Positions 15,337 through 23,310 of a DNA stretch of 64,000 nucleotides are shown piece by piece. This stretch comes from Ralstonia sp. SET104. Its GTDB lineage: Bacteria; Pseudomonadota; Gammaproteobacteria; Burkholderiales; Burkholderiaceae. The notes beneath the pieces were generated by a model that had not been told where the DNA came from, did not search any database, and saw nothing but the letters and a program-made list of their open reading frames with translations. Within the stretch, counting starts at the first letter, position 1; every line of letters starts with the position of its first letter. A program made the translations under genes and the position numbers. The stretch is taken from contig NZ_BHVX01000013.1 in NCBI RefSeq assembly GCF_003851545.1, positions 1-64,000 of the forward strand, in the 5' to 3' direction.

Positions 15337-16056
15337 TCAGAGCGCCTGAAGGTCGGGGAGCAGGCGGTCAAACTCCCGCTTGACCACGGCGTAGCATTCA
15401 CAGACGCGGCCTTCGAGGCCTGGCCGGTCCAGCACTTCGATATTGCCGTGGCTATAGCGGATCAGTCCGGCGGTCTGCAGCTTCAGCGCCGCCTCGGTGA
15501 CGCCGGACCTGCGCACACCCAGCATGTTGGCGATCAGTTCCTGTGTCATGCGCAGCTCGTTGGACGGCAGGCGGTCCAGGCTCAGCAGCAGCCAACGACA
15601 CAACTGCTGGTCGATCGAGTGGTGGCGATTGCAGACAGCCGTTTGCGCCATCTGCGTAATGAGTGCCTGGGTGTAGCGCAACAAAAGACGTTGCATGGCA
15701 CCGGCGCGGGTGAACTCCTGTTTGAGGACGCGAGCGCTCAGGCGATACGCGGCTCCCGCGCTTTGAACCACTGCGCGGCTGGGCGTGGTTTCGCCGCCCA
15801 TGAAGATGGCGATGCCGATCAGCCCTTCGTTCCCGACAATCGCGATTTCTCCTGACGAGCCGTTCTCCATGACATAGAGCAGGGACACGATGGCCGTGAT
15901 GGGAAAGTAGACGTACTCAGGTCGGTCGCCCGATTCGTAGACAACTTGCCCCAGCGGCATGTCGACCAGGACAAGCTCTGGCGAGATTCTCGACCAGTCG
16001 TCAGGAGGAAGCACGGACAGCAGATGGTTCCGCTTCGGATTTGGTTGCGCCACCAT
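15337..16056 (-). CDS. Crp/Fnr-family transcriptional regulator
   Basis: The protein is 239 aa from ATG 16056 with AAAGGAGGCTGCC upstream. A cyclic-nucleotide-binding-like beta roll covers residues 20-120 (VVYESGDRPEYVYFPITAIV, GEIAIVGNEGLIGI). A long dimer helix follows, then a winged helix-turn-helix around residues 165-200 (MTQELIANMLGVRRSGVTEA). No Cys cluster for an iron-sulfur centre is present, so it is not a classical Fnr; the ligand is unknown. As the only regulator among the cargo, it is a candidate to act on the recurring CGGTACCGTAC sites, which is inference. Confidence 0.93.
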   Translation of the reverse strand: MVAQPNPKRNHLLSVLPPDDWSRISPELVLVDMPLGQVVYESGDRPEYVYFPITAIVSLLYVMENGSSGEIAIVGNEGLIGIAIFMGGETTPSRAVVQSAGAAYRLSARVLKQEFTRAGAMQRLLLRYTQALITQMAQTAVCNRHHSIDQQLCRWLLLSLDRLPSNELRMTQELIANMLGVRRSGVTEAALKLQTAGLIRYSHGNIEVLDRPGLEGRVCECYAVVKREFDRLLPDLQAL

Positions 16057-16138
16057 GGCAGCCTCCTTTCCACTCGCCGTAGATTCGTATCCCAGCCATC
16101 AATGACTGTAGGGTTACAGAAACGATGGCTGCCGTGGG

Positions 16139-17191
16139 TCAACGCACCTCGTTGCCTAGGCTTTGTGCGGCCCACGCTCGTGACAGCACAATTTTAAGCG
16201 CGGCGATCACGGGTACCGACAAAAAAATGCCCGCAACCCCACCGAGTTGTTCGCCTGCGAGCAGCCCCACAATGACGAGGAGTGGACTGACCTTCACCCC
16301 CTCGCTCATCAGATAGGGGTTCAGCGCGTAGTCTTGGAACAGGCGGTAGGCGACGATGAATCCGATCAGCCAGAGCAAGTGCGGATACCCGCTAAAGCCG
16401 GCGACCGTGACTGTCGCCACCACCGCGGCCAACGGCCCAGCGAACGGAATGAACTCCAGCACTGCGGCCGTGGTTGCCAGCAGCAGCGCATAGGGCACGC
16501 CCAGCAAGTAAAACGCGATGCTGTAGACAATCAATGTGGCCAGCGACAACAGCAAGAGTGCCCGAACATAGCGAGACAGGAGGGTATCCAGATCCTCAAT
16601 GATGCCCGCCCACAGGCGCCTATCGGAAGAGCGTATCCACGAAAGCAGCGCGGCATGAATCGATGGCGCTTCGTTGATCATCAGAAAGCTCATGATGGGG
16701 ATGAGCACGAGATAGACGAGATTGCTAGCCGCGTGCATGACACCCAATCCAACGCTGCGAACCAGCGGCATGGCCTGGTCTGAACTCGTCGAGAGTTGCT
16801 CACGTACGAATTCCAGGATGCGCGCACGCAATGGTTCCAGGAAGCTCGGCAGCGAAAGACGATCTGCCATGGTGCTGGTATCAAGCAACTTTGGGAGTTG
16901 ATCGGCGAGCCTGCCCGCTTCGTCCTGGACCGTCACACCAAACACCGAGCCAGCGACGATCGCCACGACAACGACCAGGATGAAGACGATACCGATCGAT
17001 ACGCTACGTGGTACCTTGCGCGGCATGTGCCGTTCCAGTCGCTCGACCAGCGGGTACAGCAAGTAGCTGAAGAACACAGCGAACACCGTGACCAACAGCA
17101 CGGAGGCAATCTTGTAGACGATCAGTACGGCAAGCGCGAATAAGAAAACTGTCCAGACAATTTTGCCGGCACGTGGGTCAAATCCGAGCAT
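16139..17191 (-). CDS. AI-2E family (PerM-like) permease
   Basis: The protein is 350 aa from ATG 17191, preceded by AAGGAGGAATCGTC. It has about seven or eight hydrophobic segments in the family's pattern: two near the N terminus (IVWTVFLFALAVLIVYKIAS), a central soluble stretch, and a C-terminal bundle with the conserved SEGVKVSPLLVIVGLLAGEQ and GGVAGIFLSVPVIAALKIV. Family members export autoinducer-2 or act as ion antiporters; the substrate here is unknown. Inner membrane. It lies 82 bp upstream of the Crp/Fnr gene on the same strand. Confidence 0.93.
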   Translation of the reverse strand: MLGFDPRAGKIVWTVFLFALAVLIVYKIASVLLVTVFAVFFSYLLYPLVERLERHMPRKVPRSVSIGIVFILVVVVAIVAGSVFGVTVQDEAGRLADQLPKLLDTSTMADRLSLPSFLEPLRARILEFVREQLSTSSDQAMPLVRSVGLGVMHAASNLVYLVLIPIMSFLMINEAPSIHAALLSWIRSSDRRLWAGIIEDLDTLLSRYVRALLLLSLATLIVYSIAFYLLGVPYALLLATTAAVLEFIPFAGPLAAVVATVTVAGFSGYPHLLWLIGFIVAYRLFQDYALNPYLMSEGVKVSPLLVIVGLLAGEQLGGVAGIFLSVPVIAALKIVLSRAWAAQSLGNEVR

Positions 17192-17236
17192 GACGATTCC
17201 TCCTTGTCGGGGCTGTAGCAAAGCGAACCCCGATCG

Positions 17237-17758
17237 TTAGATTTGGCTCACGTGCGTCGCAATGCTTACACTGATTTTGGTGATCACCGCGTGGACCTTC
17301 GTCAGCGTGTCTAAGAACTCGCTGAAATGCGCCGCGTCCATACGATGATGCGTCGCGATTGCATTGGCCAGTTGTTCTCTAAGCTGACGAATGTTGGCAA
17401 GCAATGCGATGACATCGCGCACGAGTTCAGGGGTACTGAGGTTGTGCAACTGAATTGCGGCGATCGCAGCTTCAAGCTCATCAATCGCGCGAATATCGAA
17501 TGACCTTTCTCCTGTGGCGATCGCGCTGACGGCTTGCTTATCGGGCAGCTCGCTGATAACGCGTCGTACCAGCTCCTCTGCCGCCATGGCAATTTCGCTC
17601 ACCGCTTTCGCCAATGTGCGCCTCTCCATTCGCCTTTCCGTGCGCTGAAGGAGCCAACCTGCCAGCCACGTTCCCGCAATCGCGACAATGATGGCGACTG
17701 CCTGTACCCACGCCGCTAACGCGGGATGCTTTTCGATCCAATCCAGAAGGCTGCTCAT
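17237..17758 (-). CDS. membrane-anchored helical protein of unknown function
   Basis: The protein is 173 aa from ATG 17758 (MSSLLDWIEKHPALAAWVQA). Residues 17-40 form one membrane segment (VQAVAIIVAIAGTWLAGWLL), followed by a basic stretch RTERRMERR and a long alpha-helical cytoplasmic region. The ribosome site is weak, so the start is the least certain part. Family not recognised. It ends 46 bp before the AI-2E permease gene and may be co-transcribed with it. Confidence 0.6.
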   Translation of the reverse strand: MSSLLDWIEKHPALAAWVQAVAIIVAIAGTWLAGWLLQRTERRMERRTLAKAVSEIAMAAEELVRRVISELPDKQAVSAIATGERSFDIRAIDELEAAIAAIQLHNLSTPELVRDVIALLANIRQLREQLANAIATHHRMDAAHFSEFLDTLTKVHAVITKISVSIATHVSQI

Positions 17759-17844
17759 GAGAGAGTTTTCGGTTCTTGACCCAAACGCAAACTGTCTCGT
17801 CTTCACCTGGGGTAGGTGGCCAGCGTCAAAACGGCATGCGAGAC

Positions 17845-18105
17845 TCATTCCGACTGATTGAACGTGCCGGCTTCGATATCTTTCCTGAAATGCTGGACCC
17901 AATCGGCTCCATCGCCGAGTGGGTATTCCCTTGTAATTTTGGTCGATAGTCGGGTTACCGTCACGTAGCCCTGTAAACCGAGGTTCTCGTCGCCTTTTGG
18001 GTCAGTCGTATCTACTTCAAGAAGTTCGAAGTCATCTTCTGCCTGACCATTGCGCTGCAAGGTTGCAAGAAATTCCCGTTGTTCATCCGGTTCGATCAGT
18101 CGCAC
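17845..18105 (-). CDS. hypothetical protein, paralogue of 10649-10906
   Basis: The protein is 86 aa starting at GTG 18105 with GATGAGGTACC upstream. It shares with 10649-10906 an RNG near residue 20, a VTV strand, a REY motif, and the pattern W-V-x-x-F-x-x-D-I followed by a terminal Phe. Soluble and acidic. Family not recognised. The two paralogues lie 7 kb apart in the same transposon, which suggests duplication within the cargo or convergent capture. Confidence 0.65.
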   Translation of the reverse strand: MRLIEPDEQREFLATLQRNGQAEDDFELLEVDTTDPKGDENLGLQGYVTVTRLSTKITREYPLGDGADWVQHFRKDIEAGTFNQSE

Positions 18106-18678
18106 GATTGGTACCTCATCTGTTCAAAGGGGGGCGAACCGAGTGAAGGCCAGGAGTTCTGGGGTAGGTCATTGGGTGCCTTTCTACGCCGGCGTCCCGA
18201 TGCCCGACCTCGCTTTCTCGATTGAACAGTTCGATCCGCCGAGTGTGTTTGTTAATGGCCCGAGAAAATTGTCGGACCGACCAGCGAAGTTGATGCAGTG
18301 GAGTGAACCGGCGACAAACGGTTGTCCGGAACGATGACGGCATGACGAAGGGGCACCTCCAGAGAGCCGCTCAGAGGCCAATTCGGCAGATCTTTCATCG
18401 CCGCCTGCTCAATTTATGCAACTTTCGCCGTTTGTTTGCTGCATTTATAGGCCATTCGTCGAAGCGATCCAGCCTCTTGCTGATGCAGACCATGCCATGT
18501 TGGCTAGGCACCAGCTTGCGCCTGTAATGGCTTGACTGTCATGTGCGCACTACATAAGCACTGCTGGTCGACCTAGACTGAAAAGCGCTCACAACGCTGA
18601 GCCCCCTCGCGATGGAGGGTCGACAAGTCTGGGTGCGGAAAGCAAGAATCCACGGATGTGTGCTTTGTGGAGCGCTTT
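18106..18678. other. gene-free region between cargo and tns genes
   Basis: In these 573 bp the open frames are short, overlap on opposite strands and lack ribosome sites. A moderately AT-rich part near 18400-18560 precedes tnsA and may carry its promoter. Nothing else can be supported. Confidence 0.4.
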
Positions 18679-19392
18679 ATGCCGGTGCGCCGGATCCCCA
18701 AAAACTACCTCTTCGTCACGGGACGTCACGCCTCCCCACGGGCGGCCCAAGTCATTGAGTTCGAGTCGATTCTGGAGAAGGAGTACATGCTCCTGTTGGA
18801 CTCGGATCCGCAAGTCGAATCGTACGAAGGCCAGCCCGTCGAGATTCCATTATCTCGCGGGCGGATCTATGTCCCAGATCTGCTGGTGACATATCGCCCC
18901 GCGTCTTTGGGCCTTCAGCGACCACCAGAGCTGGTGGAAGTCAAAACACAAGAGCACCTCAACCGATACGCTGAGAAGTACCGCGAGAAGTTCGCGGCGG
19001 CAGTTGTTTTCGCTGAAGAGCGGGGCTGGATTTTCGTGACCCGAACAGAGGCGGATGTCAGGACACCTCGCATCCAAAACCTGAAGTACTTGCACCGGTA
19101 CCGCCATACACCAGCAGATCCGGCTGCCGCTGAGCGCTTGCTTGATGCGATGCGTCTGGAGGGTAGTCCAACAACGCCGGCGGCATTGCTCGGCAATCTG
19201 GCGGGCAGCCTAGAGGAACGTGCAAATTGGACCCCAGTACCACATCGACATTCATCTGCGGCCTGTCAAACAACCTCGCTATGGCGGGCACATCGAGCGG
19301 CTCATGGGAACCGTGTCGGAAGAATTGAAGGGGCTGAAAGGCGCAACCTTCGCGAACCCGCGGCAGAAGGGGGAATACGATGCCGAGGGTAA
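18679..19392 (+). pseudogene. tnsA: TnsA endonuclease, 3' end lost
   Basis: ATG 18679 was chosen because TGGAG lies 6 bp upstream and MPVRRIPKNYLFVTG is the standard TnsA beginning; a GTG at 18658 is in frame but poorer. The restriction-enzyme-like N domain has Glu in FESILEKEYMLLL, Asp in YVPDLLVTY and the ExK of PELVEVKTQEHL, so the catalytic core looks intact. After about 180 residues (GNLAGSLEERA) the frame runs into tnsB sequence in the wrong frame, giving a nonsense tail of about 57 residues. The part that contacts TnsB/TnsC is therefore missing. TnsA normally cuts the 5' ends of the transposon. Confidence 0.88.
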
Positions 19393-19825
19393 TGCCTGTA
19401 TGACCTTCGATGAGCTGGAGAAGTGGCTCGTCTTGATGTTTGCGCGATACCACCGCGCAGTGCACTCGGGCATCGGCACAACACCACTGACCAAGTGGCG
19501 CGAAGGCATTCTTGGAACACGGGAAAAGATCGGCCGCGGATTGCCACCGATACGCACCGATGCAGAGAAGGTCCGGATCGATTTCATGCCATATGAGGAC
19601 CGGACCATCCAAGACTACGGTGTCGCGATCGCCGGAATTCACTACTTCCATGACATCTTGCGCCCGTGGGTGAACGCACGGGACCCAAAGGATTCGAAGC
19701 GGACCAGGCAGTTCCGGTTTCGCTACGACCCTAGCGACATGAGCGTGCTGTACTTTTTCGATCCCGATCTCAAACGCTATTTCGCGATCGACACCTTCCA
19801 GATCTTGATCCGGAGAAGGAGGTGA
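19220..19825 (+). pseudogene. tnsB: TnsB transposase fragment
   Basis: This fragment of about 200 codons starts just before the third catalytic residue: Glu in QPRYGGHIERLMGT. It continues through the conserved C-terminal parts (FDELEKWLVLMFARYHRAVH, GTTPLTKWREGI, RYDPSDMSVLYFFDPD) and breaks off shortly after AIDTFQIL. The DNA-binding domains and both catalytic Asp residues (normally about 400 residues) are deleted, as is the C-terminal TnsC-binding tail. It cannot catalyse joining. In Tn7-like elements TnsB binds the terminal 20-bp sites and does the strand transfer. Confidence 0.9.
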
Positions 19826-20448
19826 CCAAGTCTCCGGTGGTGATGATTGACGCGCCGCCTAAGCCTGATCTCTCGGACTTCTACAGCCGGATTATGGATA
19901 GTCTGATGACGCCGTATAAACCAACGGCTCCGGTCTATGAAAAGTACTCGCAGGTCAAACGGCTTTTCGGCGAGATGGATGTGCGAATCCTCATCGTTGA
20001 CGAGATCCATCATTTGATTGCCGGGGGGCTCACCAAGCAGCGCGAATTTCGCAATGCCCTCAAGAGCCTGAGCAACGAAGCGAAGATCAGCATCGTCGCC
20101 TCCGGGATCGAAGAGGCGTACAACGCGTTCAACGCTGATCCACAGATGTCGAGCCGATTCGTACCAATCGAGATGCCTAGCTGGACGCCGGGCCGGCAGT
20201 TGGGAACGTTGCTGATGACCCTTGAACACCGGACACCGCTTCGTAAGCCGTCAGGGCTGCATCGCCCGGAGATGATGCAAGCGATCTACATGAAGAGCGA
20301 GTCTACCCTCGGAGACATCTTCGACCTCGTGAAGACTGCGGCGGTGGAGGCCGTTCGGTCCGGGAACGAGGCGATCACAGAACACCAGCTTACCGAGTTG
20401 GATTGGGTCCCACCCTCCAAGCGCAGGACGTACACACGACGGCTATGA
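19822..20448 (+). pseudogene. tnsC: TnsC ATPase fragment lacking Walker A
   Basis: The frame of 208 codons begins by chance at GTG 19822, in a junction where a deletion joins tnsB to tnsC. It contains the strand SPVVMIDAPPKPDLSDFYSR, Walker B RILIVDEIHHLIAG, sensor 1 region AKISIVASGIEEAYNA and the C-terminal lid, but not the N terminus with Walker A. TnsC is the AAA+ regulator that links target selection to TnsAB. Without the P-loop it should not bind ATP. The gene overlaps tniQ by 4 bp (ATGA). Confidence 0.9.
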
Positions 20449-21515
20449 AAACGTGGTCATGTGCAAAGACGCCGCTCTGGCCAGTTCGGTACAAGCCCAT
20501 ACCGGGTGAGCTTTTATCGAGTTGGATCGTGCGGCTAGCGCATGGCCATGGAATGAGTGTGATGCCGTTCTGCAATGTGGCACTTGGCCCTGCAACTCGG
20601 GTGCTGACAGTGGATATTGATCGACACGGTCCCGAATCGCTTCTGACATCACTGGCCTTGCACACTGGAACCCCTCTGGAGGTAGTTCGTCGGGCCACGC
20701 TCCGTGTCTATGAGCAGATCCTGTACCCACAGTTTCACGTTGGGGGATCCCTTCCGTGGGTGATCTCCATCAATCTGCCGCGGGGAACCCGGTTCGGTCC
20801 AGGTCTTCAGTTCTGTCCATACTGCCTGAGGGGCGACCCAATACCGCACTTCCGCCTCCGCTGGCGGGTTGCACTGCAAACCTTCTGTGAGCGGCACCAA
20901 TGTGTACTACTTGATCGGTGCCCGCGCTGCCGCGCTTGCTTGTTCATCCAGCGGGTGGATGCGAGTTTGTATCATGTCGAAACTGACGGAATTTGCCATT
21001 GCCCCAACTGCGACTACGACCTTCGGCTGGCGGAGGCGCCCGTCGTAGACGATCGAGGGAGCGGTCTCCTTCCGCAGCTGCAGCAACTGACGCGCGACCT
21101 CTCCGTCGAGAACGCAGTCGGTCGGCGTGAACTGTTGGAGCGTCTACACGCTATGGCAGTGACAGTGTTGTCCTGCAAGGTTACACCGCGTCTCTGCAAT
21201 TGCTTAGCTTGCCGCTTCGGCTGCTCCGACTTGGAAATTCAGCAGGCCAGAAAGCCGGCGCTGGAATTGCAATCTGTGCTGACCCGGCACGCCGTGCTGT
21301 TATGGTCGCTCTGGCTTCTTCAACATGATCCCGAAGCGCATGAGCGTCCAGTCAAGCCCATCGCTCCGCTGCACCATCCGTTCATCAAAGATATCTTTGC
21401 GCAGTACCGGCGCGAAGCAACCGTCCAGGCACGTCCCGATTCACCGGTCGAGCTTTCGATGGTAAGAAGCAGCTCATCGCCGATACGTGATGGCCGCGTG
21501 TTGCAGCTGCATTGA
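20445..21515 (+). CDS. tniQ: TniQ/TnsD-family target selection protein
   Basis: The protein is 356 aa from ATG 20445, overlapping the tnsC stop. The N terminus has the TniQ pattern (YKPIPGELLSSWIVRLAHGH). Zinc-finger motifs follow: FCPYCLRGDPIPHFRLRWRV, CERHQCVLLDRCPRCRACLF and CHCPNCDYDL. The length fits a short TnsD/TniQ rather than the ~500-aa Tn7 TnsD. Such proteins bind a specific chromosomal attachment site or a CRISPR effector; no Cas genes are present. It is the only tns gene that looks complete and might recognise the end of oxyR, which is inference. Confidence 0.9.
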   Translation: MKTWSCAKTPLWPVRYKPIPGELLSSWIVRLAHGHGMSVMPFCNVALGPATRVLTVDIDRHGPESLLTSLALHTGTPLEVVRRATLRVYEQILYPQFHVGGSLPWVISINLPRGTRFGPGLQFCPYCLRGDPIPHFRLRWRVALQTFCERHQCVLLDRCPRCRACLFIQRVDASLYHVETDGICHCPNCDYDLRLAEAPVVDDRGSGLLPQLQQLTRDLSVENAVGRRELLERLHAMAVTVLSCKVTPRLCNCLACRFGCSDLEIQQARKPALELQSVLTRHAVLLWSLWLLQHDPEAHERPVKPIAPLHHPFIKDIFAQYRREATVQARPDSPVELSMVRSSSSPIRDGRVLQLH

Positions 21516-22286
21516 GATCCACGAGCGCAATTCTTCGGGAGCACTGATCTGGGTGTGCTCCAAGGCCATAACCTGATACTCGGTACCGTCCTGGACCGAG
21601 ATGAACGCTTCCGTCGCTGCCTGGATCGCACGCTGTATCGTGTCTTCACCCTTGTCCTCCAACGGGACGGCAAACGATATGGGTGGGCAGGCTTCGTGAA
21701 CCATGAGCAACGTGGACGCTTCCTTAGAGGAGACCGTGAAGGCGGCTACACGCTTGAGCCTGTGCCCGTCTTCCGGAACCAGCAGGTGTTCGTTCAGTAC
21801 TCCATCCTCGTCCGCGATCAGTGGCATCGGAACGGACCACCCGTCGTCACGACTCGCCGTCAGTACTCGCACAGAAGTGTCATTCAGTGCGGATAGTGCT
21901 TTGACTGCGTGATCCAAGAATTCCGGTGGGTCGGGGATTTCGTCGTCGCCTTCGACGATTTGCGCTTCTCGGATTCGCTTCGTGGAGCCAGGGTCGCCGA
22001 TCGCGTGCTCGCTGATTGGTTCACCACGTGAGGCACTTGCACGGGGCCTTTGTCCGGCGATAGTGCGATCCGCGAAGACCCATTTATTCTCCAAGTCGAC
22101 GAACCGCCGATTGCCGCGCATGGGCATCGTGGCCGGAGCGAGCTGTGACGAGGGGTCACGCTCCTCGAGGCTGATTTGGGAGGGCTCCTTCGCTCTCCGG
22201 GCTGAAGGCGCTGCCTCCTGTGGCGGGGTATCAGGCGCCGTACTGGAGCCGCGCGCTTTCTTCGTGCCCGTCACGCAGAATCGCAA
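21474..22286 (-). CDS. unknown protein divergent from vsr (up to 270 aa)
   Basis: The frame runs from TTG 22286, without a good ribosome site. Residues 1-53 are low-complexity, so translation may begin at the Met near residue 54 (MPMRGNRRFVDLENKWVFAD). The C-terminal 150 residues look like a folded domain (PEFLDHAVKALSALNDTSVR, LNEHLLVPEDGHRLKRVAAF, LEDKGEDTIQRAIQAATEAF). No membrane segment or known catalytic motif is seen. Its last 42 bp overlap the 3' end of tniQ tail to tail. Its place beside vsr suggests a role with, or a remnant of, a restriction or repair module; I cannot name the family. Confidence 0.5.
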   Translation of the reverse strand: MRFCVTGTKKARGSSTAPDTPPQEAAPSARRAKEPSQISLEERDPSSQLAPATMPMRGNRRFVDLENKWVFADRTIAGQRPRASASRGEPISEHAIGDPGSTKRIREAQIVEGDDEIPDPPEFLDHAVKALSALNDTSVRVLTASRDDGWSVPMPLIADEDGVLNEHLLVPEDGHRLKRVAAFTVSSKEASTLLMVHEACPPISFAVPLEDKGEDTIQRAIQAATEAFISVQDGTEYQVMALEHTQISAPEELRSWISMQLQHAAITYRR

Positions 22287-22331
22287 TGACTTGAAGGGGA
22301 ACGGGTAACCCCAGATCGCCGAAGTCGTCTG

Positions 22332-22700
22332 ATGTCCCGCATACGCAGCAAGAACACCAAGCCCGAAGTCGAAGTGCGATCAACTTTGCACCGAATGGGA
22401 TATCGATACGTGCTGCATAAGCGAGGGCTCCCCGGTACCCCCGATCTGGTGTTTCCGGCCCGAGCGAAGGTTCTTTTTGTTCATGGGTGCTACTGGCATG
22501 GGCACACATGCAAGTACGGCAAGGCGCAGTCGAAAAGTAATGTCGAGTTTTGGCAACAAAAGATCGACACTAACCGCCGTCGTGATCGTCGCAACTTGCG
22601 CAAGTTGCGTGCTGCGGGATGGAGCGTTGCGACGGTCTGGGAGTGCCAAATTAAGCAGCGCAAATGGCTAGATCGGATTGTCCGATTTCTTGAGGGATGA
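22332..22700 (+). CDS. vsr: very short patch repair endonuclease Vsr
   Basis: The frame is 122 aa from ATG 22332. It has the Vsr core: MSRIRSKNTKPEVEVRSTLH, the catalytic Asp in LPGTPDLVFPARAKVLF, VHGCYWHGHTCKYGKA with zinc-binding Cys/His, FWQQKIDTNRRRD and GWSVATVWECQIK. Vsr nicks at T:G mismatches made by deamination of 5-methylcytosine. Upstream in-frame codons read RRSRL, as in the usual Vsr N terminus, yet no earlier start codon exists before a stop, so the N terminus is slightly shortened. No cytosine methylase gene remains nearby. Confidence 0.9.
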   Translation: MSRIRSKNTKPEVEVRSTLHRMGYRYVLHKRGLPGTPDLVFPARAKVLFVHGCYWHGHTCKYGKAQSKSNVEFWQQKIDTNRRRDRRNLRKLRAAGWSVATVWECQIKQRKWLDRIVRFLEG

Positions 22701-22815
22701 TTGGATCCTGAGGCTCGATATACAGCCCTCCGAAAATCCCGGGTTTAGGCGCTGGAAGCAGGACGGCCCCTGAAAACGGTCATGCCCAGAGTACGCCAAA
22801 CTTATGGCTCAAGGA

Positions 22816-23010
22816 TCACTTTCTTTCCTTGGACTCCTGCGCGGTGCTAGGGGTAGGCTGAGCTTCCAACTCATTGTTTCGCGCGCGCTGGATGTAGGTG
22901 GGTGAAATGTTCTGTTCCTTGAGTCGATGCACTGCCTGGGCAACTGCCGCGTTAGCGCGTACTAGGAACAGATTGCTGGTCATAAAACGCCCGAGTTTGT
23001 CAGTCGGCAT
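22816..23010 (-). CDS. hypothetical small protein (64 aa)
   Basis: The start ATG 23010 has CGGAGAAAGCG upstream (MPTDKLGRFMTSNLFLVRAN). A helical N-terminal part with EQNISPTYIQRARNNELEAQ is followed by a Thr/Ser/Glu/Lys-rich tail. No signal or membrane segment. Family not recognised. It is the last gene before the right transposon end. Confidence 0.55.
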   Translation of the reverse strand: MPTDKLGRFMTSNLFLVRANAAVAQAVHRLKEQNISPTYIQRARNNELEAQPTPSTAQESKERK

Positions 23011-23188
23011 CGCTTTCTCCGTCTCGTCTGCATACAGCATACCGCTGTCGGTGTCCTAGCGTCGCTTGGTACGCGACCCTAAGAGGTCGCGCCTCGTAGT
23101 CGGGAGGCGTTTGTTCGCGCGGTGCGAAATTCATCCATCCACGAGTTGTCGCTAGCGCGGCTGGGGACGCGGATCTGGGCGATTCAGT

Positions 23189-23256
23189 GTTGAAGAGCAA
23201 CTTTGATATTTTCTAGCCTACTTCGCTATTTTCTAATTTCCTCCGCTACGTTGACA
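23189..23256. repeat. right transposon end with TnsB-type binding sites
   Basis: Read inward from 23256: TGTCAACG, then TAGCGGAGGAAATTAGAAAA (23248-23229), TAGCGAAGTAGGCTAGAAAA (23228-23209) and a weaker TATCAAAGTTGCTCTTCAAC (23208-23189). These are abutting 20-bp units matching those at the left end in inverted orientation. Tightly packed sites are typical of one end of Tn7-like elements. Confidence 0.85.
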
Positions 23257-23261
23257 CCGTC
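23257..23261. repeat. target site duplication CCGTC, right copy
   Basis: Identical to 1695-1699 and directly abutting the TGACA terminus at 23256. Confidence 0.85.
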
Positions 23262-23278
23262 ACACTTTGTGACGGCAA
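23257..23278 (+). terminator. remaining part of the split oxyR terminator
   Basis: CCGTCAC-ACTTT-GTGACGG still forms a 7-bp hairpin here. With TTG from 1692-1694 restored the stem becomes 10 bp, with CAA at the 3' side. It now stands 21.6 kb from oxyR. Confidence 0.6.
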
Positions 23279-23295
23279 TAGCGCACGCCTAATTG

Positions 23296-23310
23296 ATAGA
23301 TAAAAACAAT
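23296..23310 (+). promoter_or_regulatory. candidate OxyR binding site
   Basis: ATAGATAAAAACAAT matches the OxyR half-element ATAGNTNNNANCTAT at 10 of 11 specified bases. It lies upstream of dps and katG, classical OxyR targets. A second half-element at the expected 7-bp spacing is poor, so confidence is moderate. A near-palindrome GAAGGTAG-A-CTATCTTC follows at 23333-23349. Confidence 0.5.

Larger units (their letters stand above)
1700..23256. mobile_element. Tn7-like transposon carrying stress-tolerance cargo
   Basis: Both ends begin TGTC followed by tandem 20-bp sites: left TGTCGCCATAGCGAAG, right (reverse complement) TGTCAACGTAGCGGAG, each followed by a matching RAAATTAGAAAA segment. A perfect 5-bp direct repeat CCGTC flanks the element, the duplication size made by Tn7-type TnsA/TnsB transposition. 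It contains tnsA, remnants of tnsB and tnsC, and tniQ near the right end. Length is 21,557 bp. Base composition is visibly less GC-rich than the flanks. The tns genes read toward the right end, away from oxyR, unlike Tn7 itself. With TnsB and TnsC broken, autonomous movement is unlikely. Confidence 0.88.

Noticed and set aside
19220-20448. A functional TnsB-TnsC fusion or short alternative transposase
   Set aside because: The fragments lack both catalytic Asp residues of TnsB and the Walker A of TnsC, and they are in different frames with a stop between them.
18679-21515. CRISPR-associated transposon
   Set aside because: No Cas gene, no CRISPR array and no spacer-like repeats occur anywhere in the element; TniQ alone is not evidence for it.
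23257-23280. TGTGACGG at the right side as the transposon terminus
   Set aside because: It belongs to the CCGTCAC/GTGACGG hairpin of the host. The TGTC terminus at 23256 aligns base for base with the left end and gives matching 5-bp duplications, whereas the alternative does not.
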